Assembly (NCBI GenBank): GCA_027943335.1
Contig: BSBK01014801.1
Coordinates: 1 to 64,000 of the forward strand
DNA: 64,000 nt
Source of the DNA: Chamaecyparis obtusa
Taxonomy: Eukaryota; Streptophyta; Pinopsida; Cupressales; Cupressaceae
Reading direction: 5' to 3'
The translations under genes and the position numbers were made by a program. Positions 32,769 through 43,507 of this stretch are shown here, in pieces; the first letter of the stretch is position 1; each line of letters begins with the position of its first letter. Below the pieces are notes generated by a model. That model did no database searches and was not told the origin of the DNA. It worked only from the letters and a program-made list of their open reading frames with translations.

Positions 32769-35768
32769 ATACCTCCACGAAGGGAACGTGGTGGAAGAGC
32801 TGGTGTTGTAACACCTGAGGTTAGAGAGCTGCAGAGACAAGTGCGAGCATTACAAGAAGAGATTCGTAGAGGAATGAATCTTAATGTCAAAGACGAAAGC
32901 GAGGATGAAGCCGAAGAAGAATATCAAGAAGGAGAAGCTGAAATTGTGAACCAGGAGGAAGAAAGACTTTTTCAGGTGATTTTCAAAATTGAGAAAAGAC
33001 CTAAGATTGAGGTTCCTACATTTTTTGGAAATCTTAACCCAGAGGAATTGATCGACTGGATCAACGAATGTGAGGAATGTTTTGAGTATGAAGATGTTGA
33101 GAATCCTGATAGGGTCAAATTTGTGAAGGCCAGACTGAAAGGTCATGCGAAGATCTGGTGGCAAGAAATTCAATTAGAGCGAAATAGAAGAGGGAAAGAT
33201 AAAATCACAAGATGGGATCGGATGGTGGAAAAATTGAAGCGACAGTTCATTCTTGTTGATTATGCGCTTGACCTACTGAAGAAAATGCAAAGTTTGAAGC
33301 AAGCAGGAAAATCTGTACAGGAGTATATAGAAGAGTTCTATCGACTCCTCATCAGAACAGGTCATGCCGAAGCTGATAAGGAGAAAGTTGTCCAATACCT
33401 TAATGGGTTAAGGCCAAGCATTCAGGAGGAGTTGAATCTGGTTTGAATGAACAGTATTGAGGAGGCATACCAATTTGCCCTAAAAGTAGAGGAAAAACTG
33501 AACAAGAAATTTGAGAGCAGACAAACCGGAAGAGGTCGTGGTGGACGATCTGGTGGATGGTCATATGGTGGCCGAAATGAAGATCTGAAAAAGAAGGATG
33601 AGGCCAGTAGCAGTCAAAATCAGCGAGGAAATAATTCCAATCGCTTCCAGGATCAGAATAATAGAGATCAGAGAGGAAGAGGAAGAGGACAAGAATCTGG
33701 AAGAGGTGGCTTCCGTGGAACATGTTTTCACTGTGGAGAAAAAGGTCATAGGGCATTTGAATGTCCTCAGTGCCAAGGTAGAACGGACAGGAGAAATGAA
33801 GGCCAGGCCAGAGTTGCACATGTAGATGAAGATGTCAGATCATCAAATTCTGAAGATGCTGAAAGAGGAGAAATGTTGATTAACAGAAGAGTCCTGTTGA
33901 GTGGTGAGAATGAACCTGAGCAAAGGAGGATCTTGTTTCGCACTAGGTGCAAGTGTGAAGGTAAATGTTGTGATGTGATTATTGACAGTGGAAGCACTGA
34001 CAATTTGGTGTCAGAAAAGATGGTGACAAAGTTGAAGCTCAAGAGACAGAAACACCCACATCCATATCGGATTTCCTGGCTACAGGATGACCACAAGGTC
34101 ATGGTCAATGAACAATGACTAGTGAAGTTCAAGATCGGTGGGTACCAAGATGAGGTACTATGTGATATCATCTCTATGGATGCATGTCATATGTTATTGG
34201 GTAGACCGTGGCAGTTTGACAGATGTGCTATACACGATGGTCGTGCGAATACCTATTCCCTGACAAAGGATGGAGTGCGACATAAGCTAAAGCCATTGAA
34301 GGAGACCGAAGAAAAGGTATGTGGTAATGCAAGAATAACATTTGTTGATGGAAGGAAATTTCTAGATGGTATGAGGCATGAGCATGTATGTTTTGCTTTA
34401 ATTCTAAAAGCTGGTAAAGAGGAAGTAGAAGATGTTCCTGTAGAAGTTGCAGATTTATTGAATGAGTTTCAGGATATTGTATCCGATAACGTGCCTGATG
34501 GATTACCACCAGTCAGGAAGATCAGTCATCAGATGGACTTGATCCCAGGAGCGAGTTTGCCGAATAAGGCAGCACACAGAATGACACCTGCAGAAAGTGA
34601 GGAGTTGAACAGACAAGTACATGAACTGTTAAAGAAAGGATTGATCCGTGAGAGTCTAAGTCCCTATGCTGTACCAGTGGTATTAGCACCAAAGAAGAAT
34701 GAAGAATGGAGGATGTGTACAGATTCCAGAGCAATAAACAAGATCACAATCAAGTATAGGTTTCCATTGCCACGAATGGATGATATTATGGACTATTTGA
34801 GTGGAACTGTGTATTTCTCAAAGATAGATCTGAAGAGTGGATATCACCAGATTTGGATCAGAGAAGGAGATGAATGGAAGACTACCTTAAATACAAAGGA
34901 AGGACTATATGAGTGGTTAGTCATGCCTTTTGGGCTAACCAATGCACCGAGCACTTTCATGCGGCTCATGAATGAGGTTCTGAAAATTTTTTTGGGTAAG
35001 TTTGTTATTGTTTACCTAGATGATATTTTGATCTTTAGTAAGACATTGGATGAGCATATGATGCATATTCGTATGGTATTTGAGAAGTTGAGAGAAGAGA
35101 AATTGTTGATTAATTTGAAGAAGTGCAGTTTTGTGAAGAAAGAGTTGGTGTATTTGGGATTTGTAGTTTCAGAAGAAGGTCTAAAAATAGACCCAGAGAA
35201 GGTACAGGCTATCCTTGAATGGCCTACTCCGACGAGTGCTACTGAGGTAAGATCTTTTCATGGTCTAGCTAGCTTTTACAGAAAGTTTATCAAAAATTTT
35301 AGCAATATTTGTGGACCCTTGACTGAAACAATGAGAGGGGATAGAAAAGAGTTTAAGTGGAATAATGGGGCAGAAAACAGTTTTCAATTGTTGAAACAAA
35401 AAGTTACAGAACAACCAGTTTTAGCACTTCCAGATTTTAATAAGGTGTTTCAAGTAGATTGTGATGCTAGTGGTACTGCAATAGGAGCTGTTATGAGCCA
35501 AGAAGGTAAACCTATTGCTTATTTCAGTGAGAAGTTAAATAATGCCAAGAGGAAATATTCTGTTTATGATCAAGAATTTTATGTTATAGTTCAGGCATTA
35601 AAGAAGTGGAGACATTATCTACTTCCTAAGGAGTTTGTAGTGTATACTGATCATCAAGCTTTGTAATATTTGAATAGTTAAGGAAAATTGAATCAAAGTC
35701 ATTTGAAATGGGTTGAGTTTTTTGCAGAGTTATACATTTGTTTTGAAACACAGGAGTGGAAAGTCTAA
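32769..35768 (+). pseudogene. chromovirus unit 6 Gag-PR-RT-RNase H, best-preserved, start codon lost
   Basis: The start ATG is ATA (32769-32771). The frame is otherwise open, stop to stop, from upstream of 32694 to TGA 33444 (from CGA), then to TGA 34116 (from TGC), then for 514 codons to TAA 35664 (CAA). Zinc knuckle at 33723-33764 (CFHCGEKGHRAFEC). Protease Asp at 33984 (IDSGSTDN). RT YLDD at 35013-35024. RNase H VDCDASG from 35454. Gag, PR, RT and RH are collinear in one frame with no frameshift, showing that the ancestral element made a single Gag-Pol precursor up to the T6 run (35718-35723). The unit is exactly 5,505 bp. Confidence 0.94.
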
Positions 35769-37278
35769 TAGGGTTGCAGATGCTCTTAGCAGAAGGCAAC
35801 TATTGCTGATAGAAATGCAGATTAAAGTTGTTGGGTTCAAGGAACTCAAGAATTTGTATCCAGAGGATCCTGATTTTGGTGAAGCTTGGAAAGCTTGTAC
35901 AGAACCTGTTACTCTAGACAGGATGAAATGGCTGAATTTTATCATCCAAGATGATATGCTATTCAGAGGGAGTCAGTTGTGCATTCCATGAAGTTCTATG
36001 AGGGAGAATCTCATCAAGGAGAAGCATAGCGAAGGATTGGCTGGACATTTTGGTCATGACAAAACCCTTTCTTTGGTTAGTGAAAATTATTATTGGCCAC
36101 AATTGCAGCACGATGTGAAGAAGTTTGTACAGAGTTGCAGAGTATGGCAGATGGCGAAAGGAGTGAAGCAGAATACAGGGTTTTATCAGCCATTATCTAT
36201 ACCAGAGAAGCCTTGGGAGGATATCAGCATGGACTTTGTTCTTGGTTTACCGAGGACACAGCGGGGACATGATTCAATTTTTGTCATAGTTGACAGATTT
36301 TCAAAGATGGTGCATTTTATTCCCTGCAGGAAGACTAATGATGCTGTTCATGTAGCAGAATTGTTTTTCAGAGAAGTAGTGAGACTTCATGGTTTGCCAA
36401 AGACCATAGTTTCAGATCGGGACACTAAGTTTGTTGGATATTTCTGGCGTACGTTGTGGAAGAAGTTGAAGATAGATTTGAAGTTCAGTTCATCACATCA
36501 TCCATAGACTGATGGACAGACAAAGGTGGTGAATAGGAGTTTGAGGAATTTGTTGAGATGTTTGGTTGGAGATAAGCCAACAGGATGGGATTTGATTTTA
36601 CCACAGGCTGAATTTGCATACAATAATTCTGTCAATAGGAGCACTGGTAAATCACCATTCCAGATTGTATATGGAAGTAGTCCATGAAATGCATCTGAAT
36701 TGAGGAAGATAGATAAAGGAGAAATAAGTAGTGCTGAAGCTGAAGATTTTGCAGAACACTTGAAGAACATCCATGGGGAGGTGAGGAAGCATATTACCAA
36801 GATGAACGCACAGTATAAGGCTAAGGCAGATGAGAAAAGGAGGTATAAAGAATTTCAGGTTGGTGATGAAGTCATGGTTCATTTGCGGAAGGAGCAATTT
36901 CCAGTTAGTACATATAACAAGCTGAAAATGAAGAAGTTTGGACCATGCAGGATATTGAAGAAACATGATTCAGGAAACGCATATGAGGTAGAATTGCCTA
37001 CCGAGCTAAATATTTCACCAGTGTTTAACATTTTAGATTTGATAGAGTATGATGAAGGAGGTGTTGAAGATGAGGTTGCAGCAGCACAGTGGAATATTCC
37101 AGCAACCAGTTCAGATATCAAGGAGATTGAAGACATACTGGACAGTCGTGTTGGCAGAAGCACAAGGAATAGGATATATGAAGAATATTTGGTCAAATGG
37201 AAAGGATGACTTGTTGAAGATTCATCATGGCTAACAAAGGAGGAGGTTAACCGTCTTGGTTTTCCTCAGCACGCCTGA
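35719..37278 (+). pseudogene. chromovirus unit 6 integrase-chromodomain, catalytic residues lost
   Basis: Stops at TGA 35989 (CGA), TAG 36505 (CAG, shared with unit 5), TGA 36685 (CGA) and TGA 37207 (chromodomain). Beyond the stops, two key residues are gone. The last zinc ligand pair reads CRVWQMAKG (Cys to Trp, about 36142), and the catalytic Glu codon is AAG (TKVVNRS, about 36523). MDFVLG and VSDRDTKF are intact. The natural end is TGA 37276-37278. Confidence 0.92.
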
Positions 37279-37316
37279 GTCGTGACAGGGTCACTTCTCA
37301 AATTACCCCGGGTGTC

Positions 37317-38172
37317 TGATGCAGGAGCATCCTGGGTGTAAGAGCAATCTTGCATCACCCAAAAATATTTCTATTTTTATATTCAATAAGGGCTATTTTG
37401 TGCAGAGCTGTTATTTATGGAAAGTTACTATTTTTGATAATTTTTGTATGTGCTCAGAATGATCTGATTTCTTTCTTGGAGGTTCATTTTGGTCATATAA
37501 GTCTGCCAGTAAAGTTTCATTGCCAGATCAAGTGTATATTGGAAGATATTGAAGATTTTCGGTATTGGCAGCAAGGTACAGAAACTTTGAACTCAATTTT
37601 GAAGGCTTTAGAGGCCCTAGATGAGGTCAAAAATTTGGGTGACGGGCGCTTGCACGGGTCAAGCCTGTAGAGCGCTTCATGGCATTTCTGAAATGGGGTT
37701 ATAATAGCCGAGCGGGTCAACTGGTGATGACTTGTGGTCTTCGGAAGTTAGGCCACCTGAAATGGCGAAAAATAATTTTCTTCAAAATTTCTGTTCGGGT
37801 TTCAAAGGTTATCTTGAGCTGACTATAATGTAATAAAATGTAAAATAAAATAATTCTAAGTTGGTCGGCTTTATTGGCTAAAATTCTGGAACCTTCCCAG
37901 GTGATGGAAAATTATCTATATAAGGAAGGCTGTATTATTGTCTTAGGCAGTTCAGAATAGTTCTGGGTAGTAGATCTGGGCAATAATTCGAGGCTTTTTC
38001 CTACAGAATATTGTAAGGGAATGCCCATGGGGCTTTGCATATTGTAATTCTGAAAGTTTGTAATTTCACATTTGTGGAGATAATAAGAAGCTAATTTTCT
38101 GTTCTTGCATATTGTTGTTGTTTCTCTATATATGTTATGTGTTTGTGGTATTAAGGGGAGCACCCTTCATCA
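37317..38172 (+). repeat. LTR F (last LTR of the array)
   Basis: 856 bp, TG...CA. TATA box at 37917-37924. It is followed by a primer site and another gag, so it is also a shared LTR and not the end of the array. Confidence 0.96.
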
Positions 38173-38174
38173 GG

Positions 38175-38186
38175 TGGTATCAGAGC
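38175..38186 (+). other. primer binding site, unit 7
   Basis: Intact TGGTATCAGAGC. The leader after it has lost about 36 bp between CAGTTT and GAAAATG, compared with the other units. Confidence 0.88.
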
Positions 38187-38245
38187 AGGAGTTCTTGAGT
38201 GTGTAAACAGAGCGCCGATTGTGAGGCAGTTTAGAGAACATGAAA

Positions 38246-39233
38246 ATGCCTCCACGAAGGGAACATGGCGGAAGAGCTGGTGTTGTAACACCTGAGGTTA
38301 GAGAGCTGCAGAGACAAGTGCGAGCATTACAAGAAGAGATTCGTAGAGGAATGAATCTTAATGTCAGAGACAAAAGTGAGGATGAAGCCGAAAAAGAATA
38401 TCAAGAAGGAGAAGCTGAAATTGTGAACCAGGAGGAAGAAGGACTTTTTTGGGCGATTTCCAAAATTGGGAAAAGACCTAAGATTGAGGTTCCTACATTT
38501 TCTGGAAATCTTAACCCAGAGGAATTGATCGACTGGATCAATGAATGTGAGGAATATTTTGAGTATGAAGATGTTGAGGATCCTGATAGGGTCAAATTTG
38601 TGAAGGCCAGACTGAAAGGTCATGCGAAGATCTAGTGGCAAGAAATTTAATTGGAGCAAAATAGAAGAGGGAAAGATAAAATCACAAGATGGGATCAGAT
38701 GGTGGAAAAATTGAAGCGACAGTTCATTCCTGTTGATTATGCGCTTGACCTACTGAAGAAAATGCAAAGTTTGAAGCAAGCAGGAAAATCTATTCAGGAG
38801 TATACAGAGGAGTTCTATCGACTCCTCATCAAAACAGGCCATGACGAAGCTGATAAGGAGAAAGTTGCCCGATACCTTAATGGGTTAAGGCCAAGCATTC
38901 AGGAGGAGTTGAATCTGGTTCAAATGAACAGTATTGAGGAGGCATACCAATTTACCCTAAAAGTAGAGGAAAAGCTGAACAAGAAATTTGAGAGCAGACA
39001 AAACGGAAGAGGTCGCAGTGGATGATCTGGTGGATGGTCATATTGTGGCTGAAATGAAGATCCGAAAAAGAAGGATGAGGCCAGTAGCAGTCAAAATCAG
39101 TGAGAAAATAATTCCAATCACTTCCAGGATCAGAATAATAGAGATCAGAGAGGAAGAGGAAGAGGACAAGGATCTGGAAGAGGTGGCTTCCATGGAACAT
39201 GTTTTCACTGTGGAGAAGAAGGTCATAGGGCAT
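38246..39233 (+). pseudogene. chromovirus unit 7 Gag fragment, truncated at the zinc knuckle
   Basis: ATG 38246 (MPPRREHGGRAG). The capsid region is open to TAG 38633 (from TGG), then from 38651 to TGA 39023 (CGA). The text runs into the zinc knuckle (CFHCGEEGHRA) and breaks at 39233, where GGGCAT is followed not by TTGAATGTCC but by the LTR of the Tat-like element. Protease and everything downstream are missing from the window, so the array may once have been longer. Confidence 0.92.
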
Positions 39234-40596
39234 AACTTTTAATATAACTTTGACTTTATCACCACTCCAAAGTCTACAAGGAAGAGGGCCAATTAACAAG
39301 GATCAACAATGAGATCTTCCTACACTTTGAGCCTTAATGCTCAGGTGGGTGTACCCTTGACTCACTTCTCCAAAGGAGTCTCGAACAATATACAACGATA
39401 CCCTTACCAATTGATTAAAGATTTTATCATTTGAATGTGTGTGTGATTGATGATGGACAACCTCCAAAGAATGGACCAGTGCCTTAACCAAGGGCAAAGA
39501 GTCGCCTAATAACATATATCAACTGAAGATCTTGAATAAAAAACTCCTGAGTTCAGGATAAATGCTTTGCCTATTACCCCTCTCCCTCAAACACAAGGAC
39601 ATCAGATTCTTATTTGGTTGTAAACTCACTGAACTCACCTAAAAGATTTTAATCCTAACTTTTTTAGGAACTCAGAGATGACTTCACAATACTCTTTGTT
39701 TACCATATGCTAATACACTTTGTGACACTAACATATATGAGCTCAGAACTGAAACAAGAAGACATACATAAATGCAAGATTGGAACTCAATAGCATTCTC
39801 ATTAACATATTTAGAATCAATACACTATCAAACAAAAAAATGCCAAAGGAAAAGACCCAAAGTCCAGGCTCTCCTTGCTTAGTGAATTAACATCAACTAT
39901 TAGGGACCAAAAAGAAAGTTTTGGAACCCTCACTAAATCAAAAAAGCTACAATATATACCACCACTAGTCATCTTGGAATCCTCAAAGAGGATGCATCAA
40001 GCTTCGGGTGACTAGGGTTAGGGTTTCAACCACCCAACCAACTAGAAATGGTCACAAATTTATTATAGGGGAACAAACCCAGGCAACCAAGAGAAATAAA
40101 ATCTTGGAGTGATCCACAATCATGACAATCTCACTGAGAAGGTACTGAGAACCACAAAAATGCCCAAAATGTCAACTTCTTCGGCCACCTGCAACATGCC
40201 TCGAGCACAAAAAACATAGTACATACCCTTGCAGATGATCATGGAACACCTCGGACCACACTGTAACAGCAAGCGCCACTAAACAAATCAAATCCAACAG
40301 TGAAAGCATTCAAATTTGGTCCTTTCTGTCGTTGAGAAACCCTCTGCAAATTTGAAATTGAAAAACAATGGTCATTTCCAAGTGCCAGTAGCAAATCAGT
40401 GGTCGACATTTGTAATCAGATCAACTTTAAGTCATGGCCATTAGATCCTTCCATTTCATGGGCTTTATGTCCCCAACCCATCTAGATACCTTAGGTTTAC
40501 CTCTAGCAGATATGCGACAAAGCATTTTCCTGTTCGCACAATGAAAAACTTAACCCGCCTTTAACTCTGCGACTTAGCGAACAAAGGAAACCTAAC

Positions 40597-41083
40597 TATT
40601 GGTGTAATTCACTATTTACTAATTACACTTTACTTAAGTTTACTCAGGATAATGCATTTGCATATTAGTTGTCATTGTGACACCTAGGAGTTTGCATTTC
40701 TTTTTAGCACATGGTTAGGAGAATCTCCACTTTAGGTGTGATAGTTGTCATCACATACCTCTTTGTGTGTGAGATCCACCTTTAGTGCTCTTATCACATT
40801 ATCATCCTCTCATGTTGCACATACTTTCATGTACAATGGAGGATGATCCACCTTTGGTGGACATGTGATTCCACCTTGTGTGGGTGATATCTTATCATCT
40901 CTTTATCATGTAGTCTTATTGCATTGCCTATATATTTAGGCACTCCTACATTGTATGTAATTAATTCATTCAATCTATTATTCATTATTTGATCATTTGA
41001 TCATATCATAGTTGTCTCTCTTGTGCTATTTCTTGAACTTCTAGATCTTGGTTTCTACTCTTTGTCTTAGGCAAATTCTTACA
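40597..41083. mobile_element. solo LTR nested in element 2, target duplication CTAAC
   Basis: Present in the left LTR and absent at the matching site of the right LTR (AACCTAACTCATC, about 50967). It is 487 bp, flanked by CTAAC at 40592-40596 and 41084-41088. It starts TATTGGTGT and ends TTCTTACA, an LTR-type terminus with the first G mutated. It has a CTATATATTTAGG box near 40930 and no coding capacity. Probably a copia-type solo LTR, left by recombination between the LTRs of a full element. Confidence 0.85.
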
Positions 41084-41330
41084 CTAACTCATCTCAGCTA
41101 CATCTGGCGAACCGGCGACTGAAGGCTTTTGTCAGTTCACAAAGAACTTTATCTATCTGCCAAATAGTTTAGAGATTACGCGAATAAACATTCGCTGAAT
41201 TGCCAGTCAAACTAGAGTACTGCCATCTCATTTCACAAATGAGCAAAAAGCATTGAAAATTGTTGGAACCACCAAACATTTTATCAAGACTGCCAAAAGA
41301 CTAAGGAAATTTAATGGGCCCGCATCAAGA

Positions 41331-41728
41331 AGATCGACAGTTGTCTCATCTTCGCATAGACCTTCAAGATTCCTTCAGATCATAAGACAATTGTCGGATG
41401 AAGAATCTTACCCTACCCTAACAATCCTCTAACAGTGAAAGAGATCAACGGCTGTCTTAAGTTCGCATGTGTCAGAAAAAGCCCATTAGATTACACACCA
41501 ACCATCGATGCTCTGCAAGTGTCAAAACCCACTAAACCTCAAAAAACTTGGCCCCACTGATAGCATATCTAGTCACTCACCCGTGGACCAATCAAAGCTT
41601 GCCATTTGTGTACATGTAGCAATGGACCCACATGCAAGGAAAGGCTACATCATGAAAAGGAATCAACGGCTATCACAAAAGTGCAAGCCTCTAACAAAAC
41701 CCTTGCACTTTTGTGACAACTGTTGGAT
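41331..41728. repeat. palindromic GATC/AACGG modules in element 2 3' LTR
   Basis: Three imperfect inverted repeats. The clearest pairs 41662-41687 (ATCAACGGCTATCACAAAAG, then TGCAAG) with 41702-41728 over about 26 bases around a 14-base loop. A second pairs about 41332-41352 with 41377-41399 (core GACARTTGTC). A third, weaker one has its left arm at 41443 (GATCAACGGCTGTC). Left arms are about 111 and 219 bp apart. A CCAATCA box lies at 41588-41594, 74 bp before the clearest hairpin. Confidence 0.75.
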
Positions 41729-42125
41729 GAAGATCGTGTCAGAAGGCTGGGCCTAGGAAAGAATGAAGTCAAAACATAGGAAATATTAAAACATTGACTT
41801 AGGAAAATATTAGCACTGGGACTTAGGAAAATTAAAGGTCGTTGGGGGTATAAAACCTTTACTCACAAGATCATGTAACATAAAAAAGGTTCTTGCGATC
41901 ATGAGACAAAAGGGGACAATGATTTAGCACATGCGTTAAAGGGATTTTTAAGTGGCCCAAAAACTAATGACAAATTAGAAGAGGGCCAGGGCAAGACAAA
42001 GGGTTTCACACCAATGGCTAGTTTTTCAAAAATTTGAACTAAGGGTTTATGCCAGAGACCTAAAAACAATTGTAGAGACCAGGGGGAAATCACTACAGCC
42101 ATGAAATTTTTTGCACATGCTAACA

Positions 42126-42347
42126 GTGGCTCTATTTGGGGATGTATGCCTCCTGCAGGCATAGCAAGGATCTAGAATCACTAGTTTAAAGCAGACCATC
42201 CCACTAGAAAAACTGACAATAGAGACCAACAAGACCAAAACCCTACAGACCAAGACAAAATAGGATAGGGGCAGGCAACTTTACAAAAATTTATAGAATG
42301 TACAGACCTAACTACTATTCATGGAAAATAGAATACCTTCAATTAAA
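42126..42347 (-). other. element 2 3' untranslated region
   Basis: 222 bp between the integrase stop and the 3' LTR. No conventional purine-only tract abuts the LTR; on the element strand it ends CCCCAAATAGAGCCAC. Confidence 0.6.
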
Positions 42348-43489
42348 CTATTTCTTCAAGAATTGTCCATGAACTGGCAATTCCTGAACTTCAACATTCA
42401 ATTCTTTCACAATATATGAATCTTGGCCCCATTTCTCATGAATTAGATATGGCCCTAACCGGATGGGATCAAATTTACCATGTTTTCCTTTATCCTCATA
42501 TCTAGAATTCCAACTTAACACCAAATCACCAGGCTTAAACTTCTTGTCAACAACCTTCTTGTCATACAAATTCTTAACCTGTAACTGTAATTTGGCATTT
42601 CTTGCAATTGATTCTCTTCTGGTTTCATCCAACCTAATGAGGTCCTCAATTCTCAATTGCATCTCATCATCTATATCATCATCATAAAATTGAACAAATT
42701 TATACATTTCCAATAAGTTATTTTGAGGCATTCTTGCATGTATCCCATATACTAGGCCAAATGGTGCACAACCAATTTCCCTCTTCACAGTTACCCTATC
42801 AGCCCATACAGCTAATGGTAGTTTTGAATTCCATGCTCTCTTATTCTTTTCAAGAATCCTCTTTAGGATTTTAATCAAACTCTTATTAGTAGATTCTACT
42901 TGTCCATTTCCTTATGGATGATAAGGTGAGGAATTAAAAATCTGAATTCCTAAACCTTTGCAGAATTCCTTATATTCAGAGGACCTAAAGCACATGGCAT
43001 TATCACTTACTATTCTCTCAGGGAAACCAAACCTTGTAACAATGTTATTCAACAGAAAATCAATTACCACCTTACTAGTTGCATTTCTTGTAGGTATAGC
43101 CTCTACCCACTTTGTAAAGTAATCAGTGGCAACTAAGATCCATGAGTGTCCTCCACTTGACTTGTTTGGTATCTCCCCTATGAAATCAATTCCCCATTGT
43201 TGGAAAGGAGCTATACTTCTACTAGTTTTAATGGGACATTACCTAAAAATTTAAGCTTACCAGAGAACCTTTGACAAGCATCACACCTCCTTACCAATTG
43301 TTCTGCATCCTTGAAGATTGTAGGCCACCAGAATCCTACTCTCAAGATTTTATGAGCAGTTGTTTTACCCATATAATGCCCACCACAAACTCCCTCATGC
43401 ATTTCCTTTAACAACTTTTTAGCCTGCTTTTCATCAACACATTTCAAAAGTATGCAACCTAAATTCTTTCTATACAATTTACATTTCAC
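42348..43489 (-). pseudogene. element 2 integrase, broken
   Basis: The zinc-binding region (43489-43211) has HEGVCGGHYMGK and CDACQRF, an HHCC arrangement. A frame change follows near 43210. The core then reads WGIDFIGEI (first Asp), VSDNAMCF (second Asp) and GNGQVESTNK (Glu), so all three catalytic residues are present. A TAA in YHP*GNG (CAA to TAA, about 42914) interrupts it. The last 176 codons (42878-42348) are open: a basic region, then RLGPYLIHEKW (GPF/Y-type motif) and the terminal TAG at 42348-42350. There is no chromodomain. Confidence 0.88.
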
Positions 43490-43507
43490 AATTACATACT
43501 TGATGGC

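Larger units (their letters stand above)
5386..39233 (+). mobile_element. tandem array of a Ty3/gypsy chromovirus (7 internal regions, 6 shared LTRs)
   Basis: LTR starts lie at 5386, 10890, 16395, 26308, 31812 and 37317. The spacings are 5,504, 5,505, 9,913, 5,504 and 5,505 bp; the long one spans two internal regions that have lost the LTR between them. Each LTR is 856 bp and is followed after GG by a tRNA-Met-type primer site. Each complete internal region is about 4.65 kb and encodes Gag, PR, RT, RNase H, IN and a C-terminal chromodomain, so the family is a chromovirus. The integrase text looks Galadriel-like to me (low confidence). Neighbouring units share one LTR, so this is a concatemer rather than separate insertions. 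Units differ at a few percent of sites, which argues against a simple assembly collapse or duplication. Confidence 0.95.
39234..42125 (-). repeat. element 2 3' LTR, truncated, with nested solo LTR
   Basis: Matches the right LTR from ATAAC (about 49609) to TGCTAACA, which ends at 42125 (in the right copy, 52009). About 140 bp at its plus-strand left end are missing at the junction with the chromovirus array. It is interrupted by a 487-bp insertion at 40597-41083. It contains the palindrome series (41331-41728) and a telo-box-like CTAGGGTTAGGGTTT at 40012-40026. Short open frames inside are not conserved coding. Confidence 0.9.

Noticed and set aside
5386..39233. Array as separate, independent insertions side by side
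   Set aside because: Neighbouring units share a single LTR and have no target duplications between them.
5386..39233. Array as a CRISPR-like or simple satellite repeat
   Set aside because: The unit is a complete retroelement of 5.5 kb with gag-pol coding, not short repeats with spacers.
40012..40026. Interstitial telomere
   Set aside because: Only two GGGTT-type units, located at the same place in both LTRs of one element.
42047..42253. Envelope-like gene between integrase and 3' LTR of element 2
   Set aside because: Only 222 bp lie between the stop and the LTR, and there is no signal peptide or membrane-protein text of useful length.
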